DNA from: Clostridiales bacterium
GTDB taxonomy: Bacteria > Bacillota > Clostridia > Saccharofermentanales > UBA5734
Direction: 5' to 3'
Length of the DNA: 5,079 bases
NCBI GenBank assembly: GCA_007135995.1
Contig: SLHU01000046.1
Location: forward strand, 1-5,079
The notes beneath the pieces were generated by a model. That model saw only the letters and a program-made list of their open reading frames with translations, was not told the DNA's origin and did no database searches. This document shows, piece after piece, positions 1-5,079 of the stretch; the first letter of the stretch is position 1; each line of letters opens with the position of its first letter. Position numbers and translations under genes: made by a program.

Positions 1-890
1 CGGCTGTAAAGGCCGCCGTCAAACTCATTTGCAGGTATCAGGTTAACATGGCAAAGCATCGTTCTCAAAAGCGATGCCAGTTCATCTGCGTGTCCTGGCA
101 GGTCATTAATGCCCTTCAGCAGGGCATACTCAAAGGATATGCGCCGGTTCGTTTTCTCCAAGTGATAACGGCAGGCCGCCAGCAGCTGGCTGATATCGTA
201 CTGCCGGGCGACTGGCATGAGCTGTCTGCGAAGCGTGTCGTTTGGCGCATGTAAGGAGACAGACAGCGTTACCGGCAAACCCTCATCTGTGAATTTTAGC
301 ATTTCGGGAACCAGTCCGCAAGTTGATACTGAAATATGGCGCAAACTAATATTCAATCCTTTCGGATGATTGATGTTTTTCAGGAAAGCAACCACAGCAT
401 CATAGTTATCCAGCGGCTCACCAATTCCCATGATCACGACATGGCTGACACGTTCATTGGTATCCCGGGCAATCGCGGCCACCTGGGCGAGCATCTCGCC
501 GCTGGTCAGGTTGCGCCCGAAGCCGGCGCCAGTTGAGGCGCAAAAGGTGCAGCCCATCCGGCAGCCAGCCTGTGAGGACAGGCAAACTGACTGGCCATGC
601 TTATAAAGCATGCGCACACTCTCAATCCGGTTGCCGTCAGCCAGACGATAGCTGTATTTAATCGTACCGTCCCGCTCAGAGACCTGTTTATCTTCAGCCG
701 TCAGGCCGTTCACGATAAAGCTATCATCCAGCAGTTTTCGAATATTCTTAGGTACATTAAGCATCTCCTCTGTCCGCTCAATGCCGCGGCCAAGCCAGGT
801 GTAGATCTGCTGTGCCCTGAAGCCCGGCAGACCTTTTTCTTTTACCCAGTGCTGCCATTGTTCATAGCTTAGGTCATAGATATACTGCAT
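1..890 (-). CDS. rlmN: Dual-specificity RNA methyltransferase RlmN (radical SAM), 3' end beyond window
   Basis: RlmN makes 2-methyladenosine at A2503 of 23S rRNA (E. coli numbering) and, in characterised members, at A37 of some tRNAs. It uses radical SAM chemistry in the cytoplasm. The 296 visible residues start MQYIYDLSYEQW and follow the family throughout. A small N-terminal domain (about 1-85) contains FRAQQIYTW. The radical SAM CxxxCxxC cluster motif is C110, C114 and C117. C103, seven residues earlier, matches the family cysteine C118 of E. coli. MGIGEPLDNYD lies at 154-164, VSLHAPNDTLR at 211-221, FEYALLKGIND at 253-263 and CHVNLIPANEF at 280-290. The frame is open to the left edge. Compared with family lengths of about 345-385, roughly 50 codons are missing, including the catalytic C-terminal cysteine (C355 in E. 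coli), so its presence cannot be checked. The ATG at 888-890 is preceded by AGGAGA (902-907) with an 11-nt spacer. It is the last gene of the visible cluster, 59 nt after rsmB. Identification is very secure. Confidence 0.96.
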   Translation of the reverse strand, partial: MQYIYDLSYEQWQHWVKEKGLPGFRAQQIYTWLGRGIERTEEMLNVPKNIRKLLDDSFIVNGLTAEDKQVSERDGTIKYSYRLADGNRIESVRMLYKHGQSVCLSSQAGCRMGCTFCASTGAGFGRNLTSGEMLAQVAAIARDTNERVSHVVIMGIGEPLDNYDAVVAFLKNINHPKGLNISLRHISVSTCGLVPEMLKFTDEGLPVTLSVSLHAPNDTLRRQLMPVARQYDISQLLAACRYHLEKTNRRISFEYALLKGINDLPGHADELASLLRTMLCHVNLIPANEFDGGLYS

Positions 891-949
891 CGTAATTCGT
901 TTCTCCTGATCAGATGATGGCGCTGTGCGCTGAGATGATTTTAGACATG
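891..949 (-). promoter_or_regulatory. rsmB-rlmN intergenic gap with rlmN ribosome binding site
   Basis: This 59-nt gap is the only break in the downstream part of the cluster. It holds the rlmN Shine-Dalgarno AGGAGA (minus strand, 902-907). An 8-bp palindrome CTGATCAG (906-913) overlaps the edge of that Shine-Dalgarno. A small GCGC-tgt-GCGC inverted repeat (920-930) sits upstream. Two copies of AGATGAT (912-918 and 933-939 as read on +) lie 21 nt apart on either side of it. No U-tract follows the GCGC stem, so it is not a convincing terminator, and I see no good -10/-35 pair. rlmN is therefore probably read from the upstream transcript. Only the ribosome binding site is firm; the repeats may be chance. 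Confidence 0.6.
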
Positions 950-2386
950 TTATGCGTTCATGCCGTGCATGTCTGCTGACACCTGAGCATTCCTTCGCAG
1001 TCTGGCGATAAAAAAGCCGTCGACATGGTGTCGGTGAGGCAGAAGCTGCACCCAGCCGTCAGCTGCCTGCCGGCGCAAATCGTCGTGTGCCAGCAGCTTA
1101 TCCGGTAATAAAGCGCTGATAGATGTCTTCTCAAATGAAAACGGACTGCGCTGGCAAAAAGCGTTGACTGCTTCAAGGTTTTCTGCCGGATTCATGGTGC
1201 AGGTGCTGTAAATCAGGCAGCCGCCGGGTTTAACAAGCGACGCCGCGTAATCAAGCATCGCGGCCTGAAGCGGATAGAGCTGAATCATTTTTTCGTGGGT
1301 CATGGTCAGTCTCAACTCAGGCTTTCTTGCCAGCAGACCCAGTCCGCTGCAAGGCGCGTCGAGCAGTACCAGATCAGCCGAGCCGATCAGTGCGGGATCC
1401 ATTCCGGTCCCGGTCGCGTCACCCAGACGGCAGTTTATTCCCTGATGCCCCAAAAGCGCCAGGTTTTTTTGCATCAGATCCAGACGCTGCTGGTTTTTAT
1501 CGAAAGCAAGCAGCTCAATATTCCCCTTTGCTTTCTCAAACAGGTGCGCCGTTTTACCGCCCGGCGCTGCGCAAAGGTCGATGACCCGCTGTCCCGGCTG
1601 CGGGTCTGCCGCACAGACTGCCAGCATGGCCGCTTCATCCTGAACAGTCAGAAGCCCTTGCTGCCAGGCATCCAGCTGGCTGACTGCCCGGCCGGACAGC
1701 TCGAGCTGAAGCGCTTCTTCGCAGTATTGTCCCGGCAGCACGTTCATGCCTTTTTCCTGAAGCTGAATGCCTAGTTTTTCAGGACTCGTCCGGCAGCGGT
1801 TCACCCGGACACTGATTGTTTTTTTCTCATCAAGAAAAGCTTTGGCCAGCAGCGGCGCTTCATCGGCATACCACTTTTTCAGATATCCGTAGAGTTCCGG
1901 CGGGAGACTGTAAAGAACGGGCGGTTTATTATCAGGCAAAGCCAGTCTTTCCCGGCTGATCTGACGCAGGACAGCGTTCACATAACCGGCAGCACTTGTC
2001 TTGTTCAGATGATGTGCCAGCTTAACGCTTTCATTCACTGCAGCTGAATCAGGTACACTGCCGGACCAGTACAGCTGCCAGACACCCATTCTGAGCAAAG
2101 TGCGGACCGTTTGATCAAGGCTTTTGATCTCACGGCTGCTGCACTGGCTGATCAGCCAGTCAATACTGAATACACGACTGATGGTTCCATAGATCATCGC
2201 TGAGGCAAATGCACGGTCCTGAGCAGACAATTCAGGACCGCTGAGCGCCTGCAGGCTGCTCAGATTCGCGTATGCCTGGTGTTCAAATACCGCCTGCAGT
2301 ACTTGAAAAGCCGCCCGCCTTGCCGGATCGGCAGACTGACGCCCGTCTGCGGTTTTCTGATTGCTGTCCGGTTTATTGCTTTGCAT
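950..2386 (-). CDS. rsmB: 16S rRNA (cytosine-967-C5)-methyltransferase RsmB (Sun/Fmu)
   Basis: RsmB transfers a methyl group from SAM to C5 of C967 in 16S rRNA (E. coli numbering), acting in the cytoplasm on nascent or small-subunit rRNA. The 478-residue protein has the two-part build of the family. An N-terminal NusB-like RNA-binding helical domain spans about 20-165, with YGTISRVFSIDWLI in the first half and AAVNESVKLAHHL and YVNAVLRQISRE following. A Rossmann methyltransferase domain spans about 185-465. SAM-binding motif I is VIDLCAAPGGKTAHL (268-282). Motif IV is DAPCSGLG (343-350), with the conserved PC cysteine C346. Motif VI is LIYSTCTMNPAEN (391-403), whose C396 is the expected nucleophile. 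The DGFFIARLRR ending is typical. The protein is slightly longer than the usual 430-450 residues, largely from a polar N-terminal tail. The ATG at 2384-2386 has only a weak upstream GG for ribosome binding. It follows the peptidase stop by 12 nt in the same frame, so translation probably depends on ribosomes arriving from upstream. Confidence 0.96.
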   Translation of the reverse strand: MQSNKPDSNQKTADGRQSADPARRAAFQVLQAVFEHQAYANLSSLQALSGPELSAQDRAFASAMIYGTISRVFSIDWLISQCSSREIKSLDQTVRTLLRMGVWQLYWSGSVPDSAAVNESVKLAHHLNKTSAAGYVNAVLRQISRERLALPDNKPPVLYSLPPELYGYLKKWYADEAPLLAKAFLDEKKTISVRVNRCRTSPEKLGIQLQEKGMNVLPGQYCEEALQLELSGRAVSQLDAWQQGLLTVQDEAAMLAVCAADPQPGQRVIDLCAAPGGKTAHLFEKAKGNIELLAFDKNQQRLDLMQKNLALLGHQGINCRLGDATGTGMDPALIGSADLVLLDAPCSGLGLLARKPELRLTMTHEKMIQLYPLQAAMLDYAASLVKPGGCLIYSTCTMNPAENLEAVNAFCQRSPFSFEKTSISALLPDKLLAHDDLRRQAADGWVQLLPHRHHVDGFFIARLRRNAQVSADMHGMNA

Positions 2387-2398
2387 GATCTGTATCCA

Positions 2399-3118
2399 TC
2401 AGCGTCTGCGGTTCGACAGCAGCAGCAGGCGAAGCAGATTGGCAATGGCCATCAGGGCCGAGGCAACATAGGTAAAGGCTGCGGCCCGCAAAACTTTTCG
2501 CGCACCTGTCAGCTCTTCCCGGTTCAGAATCGTCTGTGCTTCCAGCACACGGATGGCTCTGCTGCTGGCGTTAAACTCCACCGGCAAAGTGACCAGATAG
2601 AACATAACCGCCACAAAAAAGAGCACAATACCCACATTGATCAGCGGATCAATCGAAAGAATAATTCCGAAGATTGCCATAAAAGGACCAAACTGAGATC
2701 CGATCCGTGCCACCGGAAACAAGGCACCGCGGAACTTATTCGGCAGATATCCTTCATGATGCTGCGCCGCATGGCCAGCCTCATGCGCCGCCACGCCAAT
2801 CGCGGCGATTGAAGGGCTGTCGTACGTAGAATCTGACAACCGCAGCACTTTGCTGCGCGGGTCGAAATGATCAGTCAGCTCACCGCGTACACGCTCAATT
2901 ATGACATCGTCCAGGTGGTACTCGTCAATGATGAATTTCGCGGCGTCATAACCCGTCATGCCGGAGACGGCACGCGTCTTGCTGAATTCATGAAACGTTT
3001 TTTTGACCATCGCCTGGGCATAAAGGGAAATCAGCAGCGCCGGTATCACCAGTATCAGATAATAAATATCAAAGCCATAAAATAATCCGAATCCGCCATA
3101 TGCAGCTATCGTTGTCAT
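2399..3118 (-). CDS. Membrane zinc metallopeptidase, YugP / Zn_peptidase_2 family
   Basis: This is a predicted integral-membrane zinc metallopeptidase of 239 residues. It resembles Bacillus subtilis YugP (about 225 residues; Pfam Zn_peptidase_2, formerly a DUF), whose substrate is not established. The zinc motif HEAGH is at 112-116, directly after IAAIGVAA and followed by AAQHHEGY. E181 in LPVEFNASSRAIRVL is a plausible third metal ligand by analogy with the family. Hydrophobic segments lie at about 17-37, 142-158, 162-180 and 214-234, which would leave the HEAGH region between the first and second. The GYDAAKFIID stretch (56-65) is also family-like. The start at 3116-3118 was chosen because GGAGG (3128-3132) lies 9 nt upstream and the ATG overlaps the fmt stop as ATGA. 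A start 16 codons earlier would add a basic, non-hydrophobic tail lying inside fmt. The neighbours act in translation, so a link to handling of newly made membrane proteins is possible but only inferred. Family confident, function unknown. Confidence 0.88.
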   Translation of the reverse strand: MTTIAAYGGFGLFYGFDIYYLILVIPALLISLYAQAMVKKTFHEFSKTRAVSGMTGYDAAKFIIDEYHLDDVIIERVRGELTDHFDPRSKVLRLSDSTYDSPSIAAIGVAAHEAGHAAQHHEGYLPNKFRGALFPVARIGSQFGPFMAIFGIILSIDPLINVGIVLFFVAVMFYLVTLPVEFNASSRAIRVLEAQTILNREELTGARKVLRAAAFTYVASALMAIANLLRLLLLSNRRR

Positions 3119-4074
3119 GTTTCTTCGCCTCCCATTTGCTGTCCGAGCCGGTAATTGTGTGCACAATCACGACAGTGCATGCGCCGCCCGGATTCAGACT
3201 GTATTTCTAATAAATCAATGACGCCGCTGCCGCAGACAACGCTGATGGCCTGCCGGCCGCAAAGACAAATGGTGCCAGGTTCCATCTCTGCAGCCTGCTC
3301 CAGAAGTGACTGGTTGTGGTTCACTCTGGAACGGTGGATCTTCAGCCGCTTGCTGCCGCACCAGGTATAAGCCCCCGGCCAGGGATAAGTGCCGCGCACC
3401 AGATTGTGGACTTGCGCTGAACTTTGCGTCCAGTCAATCTCACCCGTTTCCCGGGTCATTAATTTCGCGATTGTCGCCTGCTCGCTGTTTTGCTTCACCG
3501 GCTTCAGCCGGCCTGCCAGATAATCGTCAATCGTCCGGGGCAGCAGCTTTGCACCCAGCTCCGACAACTGCTTAGAAAGCTGGCCTGCATTAATCTGATC
3601 ATCCAGGTTCACTTCTGACTGCAGCAGGATATCACCTGTGTCCATCCCTACATCCATCAGCATCATCGTGATCCCGGTTTTTGTGTCGCCGCTGATCAGT
3701 GCCCAGTGGATCGGCGCCGCACCGCGCCATCGCGGCAGCAGCGAGGCATGTACATTCAGGCAGCCTTGGGGCGGCAAGTCGAGAATGTTTTTCGGCAGAA
3801 TCCTGCCATAGGCGGCTGTTACGATCAGATCTGGCTTTAAGGCTGCCAGTGCCTGTTCAAATTCGGGTGTCCTGACTTTTTCCGGCTGCAGAACCGGTAT
3901 CTGATGTTTCAGGGCCAGTTTCTTAACAGGCGGCGCTATAAGGTCACCGTGGCGGCCAACCGGCCGGTCCGGCTGGCATACAACACCTGCAACCGGATAA
4001 CCTTTTTCAATCAGGATACGAAGCGACGGCACCGCAAAATCCGGTGTTCCCATAAAGATCACACGTGGTTTCAT
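3115..4074 (-). CDS. fmt: Methionyl-tRNA formyltransferase
   Basis: Fmt transfers a formyl group from 10-formyltetrahydrofolate to Met-tRNAfMet, producing the bacterial initiator tRNA. The 319-residue length is typical. The N-terminal formyltransferase domain (about 1-190) begins RVIFMGTPDFAVPSL (4-18). It carries NVHASLLPRWRGAAPI (107-122) with catalytic N107 and H109, and MDVGMDTGDILL (140-151) with catalytic D145. The C-terminal tRNA-binding OB-like domain (about 205-310) includes AKLMTRETGEIDW, followed by VRGTYPWPGAYTW. This C-terminal domain is unusually cysteine-rich: C239, C270, C272, C281, C301 and C304. The last two form HCRDC, where relatives from Bacillus and E. coli that I can recall have no CxxC. 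The ATG at 4072-4074 overlaps the def stop as ATGA. AAAGGAG (4088-4094) lies 13 nt upstream, a little far, so coupling with def is likely. The gene also overlaps the downstream peptidase start by 4 nt. Confidence 0.97.
   Translation of the reverse strand: MKPRVIFMGTPDFAVPSLRILIEKGYPVAGVVCQPDRPVGRHGDLIAPPVKKLALKHQIPVLQPEKVRTPEFEQALAALKPDLIVTAAYGRILPKNILDLPPQGCLNVHASLLPRWRGAAPIHWALISGDTKTGITMMLMDVGMDTGDILLQSEVNLDDQINAGQLSKQLSELGAKLLPRTIDDYLAGRLKPVKQNSEQATIAKLMTRETGEIDWTQSSAQVHNLVRGTYPWPGAYTWCGSKRLKIHRSRVNHNQSLLEQAAEMEPGTICLCGRQAISVVCGSGVIDLLEIQSESGRRMHCRDCAHNYRLGQQMGGEET
3128..3132 (-). promoter_or_regulatory. Ribosome binding site that fixes the peptidase start
   Basis: GGAGG on the minus strand, inside the last codons of fmt, lies 9 nt before the ATG at 3116-3118. 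It supports the 239-residue peptidase start over the longer in-frame ATG at 3166. The ATG shares its last bases with the fmt TGA, the usual arrangement for translational coupling. Confidence 0.8.
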
Positions 4075-4532
4075 TGAGAATGCAATTCTCCTTTCACTTT
4101 ATCCTTGAAGAGAATCCCATCCAGATGGTCATACTCATGACAGATACAGACTGCCAGCAATTCTTCTGCGTCAAGTGTATACGTCTCGCCGTTCCTGTCC
4201 TGTGCTTCAATCGTCAGGCGCTCCGGCCGCTCGACGTCCCCGAAAAGACCCGGAACCGACAGGCATCCTTCACTATAAATCTGCGTACCTTCCTGCTTGA
4301 TGAATCGGGGATTGATCATCACATAAGGACCTTTTTCATCCTGCAGGTCAATGACGAACAGCCTTCGCAGCACGCCCACCTGCGGCGCGGCAAGGCCAAC
4401 CCCGTCGCTTGCGTACATTGTATCGAGCATATCATCTATCAGCATCTGAAGACGATCATCAAACTTTGTCACCGGGCGGCTTTTCTTGCGCAGTGTCGGA
4501 TCGCCATCATGCAAAATTTGTCTTAATGCCAT
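4071..4532 (-). CDS. def: Peptide deformylase, type I-like
   Basis: Def removes the N-formyl group from the initiator methionine of nascent proteins at the ribosome exit, reversing the modification made by the next gene, fmt. The protein has 153 residues, a short bacterial form. All three deformylase motifs are present. Motif 1 is GVGLAAPQ (44-51). Motif 2 is EGCLSVPG (88-95), with metal ligand C90. Motif 3 is CHEYDHLDG (131-139), with metal ligands H132 and H136 and catalytic E133. The cysteine just before HEYDH replaces the glutamine common in E. coli and Bacillus enzymes; I associate the CHExDHLDG form with clostridial deformylases. The ATG at 4530-4532 has a strong Shine-Dalgarno, AGAGGAGAG (4541-4549), with about 8 nt spacing. 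The stop overlaps the fmt start as ATGA. A promoter-like element in the 164-nt gap upstream suggests def heads a transcription unit running at least to the peptidase and probably to rlmN. Confidence 0.97.
   Translation of the reverse strand: MALRQILHDGDPTLRKKSRPVTKFDDRLQMLIDDMLDTMYASDGVGLAAPQVGVLRRLFVIDLQDEKGPYVMINPRFIKQEGTQIYSEGCLSVPGLFGDVERPERLTIEAQDRNGETYTLDAEELLAVCICHEYDHLDGILFKDKVKGELHSQ
4088..4094 (-). promoter_or_regulatory. fmt ribosome binding site inside def
   Basis: AAAGGAG on the minus strand lies within the last codons of def, 13 nt before the fmt ATG. The sequence is strong but the spacing is longer than the usual 5-10 nt. This fits initiation helped by the ATGA overlap with the def stop. 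Confidence 0.6.
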
Positions 4533-4617
4533 TGTGTCATCTCTCCTCTGGTTTATTCAGCTATGCGCTCATGCGCGCCATACTTCTTCAAAAGCCGTCT
4601 GTCACATGCTTTTGAGC
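4533..4617 (-). promoter_or_regulatory. Probable def 5' leader (about 85 nt) with a hairpin
   Basis: If transcription starts about 7 nt after the -10 element, the def mRNA has a leader of about 85 nt. Near its 5' end is a perfect 8-bp inverted repeat, TCAAAAGC and GCTTTTGA on the minus strand (4608-4615 and 4588-4595), with a 12-nt loop. Further down are two GCGCAT copies 8 nt apart in register, lying inside a 6-codon open frame (ATG at 4579-4581, TAG at 4561-4563, peptide MARMSA). The leader ends in the strong def Shine-Dalgarno. I recognise no known riboswitch or T-box, and there is no U-tract terminator. The start site is inferred, so the leader boundaries are approximate. Confidence 0.4.
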
Positions 4618-4620
4618 ATG
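4605..4620. repeat. Perfect palindrome at the presumed def transcription start
   Basis: CATGCT-tttg-AGCATG on the plus strand forms a 6-bp perfect inverted repeat with a 4-nt centre. It begins 4 nt beyond the -10 hexamer of the def promoter and spans the expected start of transcription. That placement would suit a repressor operator or a structure at the very 5' end of the RNA. No regulator is known to me for this sequence, and 6-bp arms can occur by chance. Confidence 0.5.
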
Positions 4621-4623
4621 ATC

Positions 4624-4656
4624 ATTATATCAAATCCGTCTTGAACGAACTGTAAA
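4624..4656 (-). promoter_or_regulatory. Predicted sigma-A promoter with extended -10, reading into def
   Basis: On the minus strand, TGATATAAT (4624-4632) is a perfect consensus extended -10 (TGn plus TATAAT). At the standard 17-nt distance upstream the hexamer is CAGTTC, a poor -35. A better hexamer, TTTACA (4651-4656), sits 21 nt away, which is too far for normal sigma-A spacing. Extended -10 promoters tolerate weak -35 elements, so the call rests on the -10. The surrounding DNA is AT-rich compared with the genes. It would drive def and the genes after it. There is no terminator before it, so priA transcription may also read through. Confidence 0.7.
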
Positions 4657-4696
4657 TATTGTTACCCTTTTAAGCCGCTGCCTTTTTTATTTTGTT

Positions 4697-5079
4697 TTAC
4701 CATAACTGGTACGGATCCTGGTCGATTGCCGCTGCGACTTGTCCGAACGGGAACCGGTCGACCACGGGCATCAAAAACCGCGTCAGCAGTTCTGCACCGG
4801 GGCCTTTCAGAATCAGGCGCCAGCGATACCGGTTTTTTATTTTATATAGCGGCGCTCTGGCCGGCTCCATCAGTTCAACTGACGCAAATGCCTTGTCTTC
4901 ATCCTGCCGGGCCCGAAGTGCTGAAGCCAGATTTCTGCAAATCAGTTTTACCTGCTCTTCATGATGCGATGACAACGTCAGGCTGACAATGCTGCCAAAC
5001 GGCGGATATTTCATCATTTTCCTGTAGGCAATCTCCTGCCTGTAAAAGCCGTCATAATCCTGGGCAGCCGCATGGCGGA
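4697..5079 (-). CDS. priA: Primosomal protein N' (PriA replication-restart helicase), C-terminal part
   Basis: PriA is a superfamily 2 DNA helicase that recognises stalled or collapsed replication forks and starts reassembly of the replisome. Only its last 126 residues are in the window; the 5' part lies beyond the right edge, so the helicase motifs and zinc-binding cysteines cannot be checked. The visible part begins in the AAQDYDGFYRQEIAYRK segment, followed by YPPFGSIVSL, both characteristic of the start of the PriA C-terminal domain. It then runs through ELMEPARAPLYKIKNRYRWR and LILKGP to DQDPYQLW and the stop at 4697-4699. These match the C-terminal domain conserved across PriA proteins. 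The frame is open to the edge, so the internal ATG at 5015-5017 is not the real start. Placement directly upstream of def-fmt matches the Firmicutes order. No clear terminator follows the stop. Confidence 0.94.
   Translation of the reverse strand, partial: RHAAAQDYDGFYRQEIAYRKMMKYPPFGSIVSLTLSSHHEEQVKLICRNLASALRARQDEDKAFASVELMEPARAPLYKIKNRYRWRLILKGPGAELLTRFLMPVVDRFPFGQVAAAIDQDPYQLW

Noticed and set aside
1295..1774. A 159-codon plus-strand open frame inside rsmB.
   Set aside because: It is antisense to the methyltransferase motifs and its product is rich in Gln, Arg and Cys with no family resemblance, as expected for a shadow frame.
2279..2812. A 177-codon plus-strand open frame spanning the rsmB-peptidase junction.
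   Set aside because: It is antisense to two well-supported genes, with no domain and no ribosome binding site worth noting.
3119..3166. A longer peptidase start 16 codons upstream.
   Set aside because: It would put 16 basic, non-hydrophobic residues inside fmt ahead of the first membrane segment. The start at 3118 has GGAGG at 9 nt and the ATGA overlap.
4065..4526. A plus-strand open frame of 153 codons lying almost exactly opposite def.
   Set aside because: Its translation shows no recognisable domain and no good ribosome binding site. Def on the other strand has every catalytic motif. The equal length is a coincidence.
4621..4696. A terminator after priA, suggested by the A/T-rich run near 4681-4696.
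   Set aside because: There is no GC-rich stem ahead of a U-tract on the minus strand; the run is A-rich in the transcript sense. The hairpins further on have no U-tract.
4697..5017. A complete 106-residue small protein starting at the ATG at 5015-5017.
   Set aside because: The frame continues upstream to the window edge with PriA-like sequence (QDYDGFYRQEIAYRK), so this is only the tail of priA.
1..5079. Mobile elements, CRISPR repeats, tRNA or rRNA genes, or an inserted defence system.
   Set aside because: Nearly every base is accounted for by six housekeeping-type genes with matching orientation and tight spacing. No long repeats, transposase motifs or change in base composition were seen.

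Overview
The window looks like a chromosomal housekeeping segment of a Firmicute, most likely a member of the Clostridia. All genes lie on the minus strand and fill almost the whole window. Reading right to left in the direction of transcription they are: priA (3' end only, cut by the right edge), def, fmt, a membrane zinc metallopeptidase of the YugP type, rsmB, and rlmN (cut by the left edge before its C-terminus). The order priA-def-fmt-rsmB-rlmN is the classical Firmicutes cluster, which in Bacillus continues into a PP2C phosphatase, a PASTA kinase and a ribosome GTPase. A YugP-type peptidase between fmt and rsmB, and the CHEYDHLDG form of the deformylase metal motif, both fit Clostridia better than Bacillus. 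I infer this from memory of the families, and the genus cannot be read from the sequence.

Layout. 4697-5079: end of the PriA replication-restart helicase. 4533-4696: the only sizeable non-coding gap (164 nt). It holds a strong extended -10 element facing def, a perfect short palindrome where transcription should start, and a second inverted repeat that shares bases with the first. 2399-4532: def, fmt and the peptidase, joined by two ATGA stop/start overlaps. 950-2386: rsmB, 12 nt after the peptidase stop and in the same reading frame. 891-949: a short gap with the rlmN ribosome binding site. 1-890: rlmN.

Function. Most of these genes serve translation. Fmt formylates Met-tRNA for initiation and Def removes the formyl group from new proteins. 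RsmB makes m5C in 16S rRNA, and RlmN makes m2A in 23S rRNA and in some tRNAs. PriA (replication restart) is a conserved upstream neighbour. The peptidase is a membrane protein of poorly defined role that appears to be translationally coupled to fmt.

I saw no mobile element, CRISPR array, tRNA, rRNA or foreign-looking gene, and no new multi-gene system. The points most worth a second look are the def leader, the cysteine-rich C-terminus of Fmt, the peptidase insertion, and the peptidase-rsmB junction.
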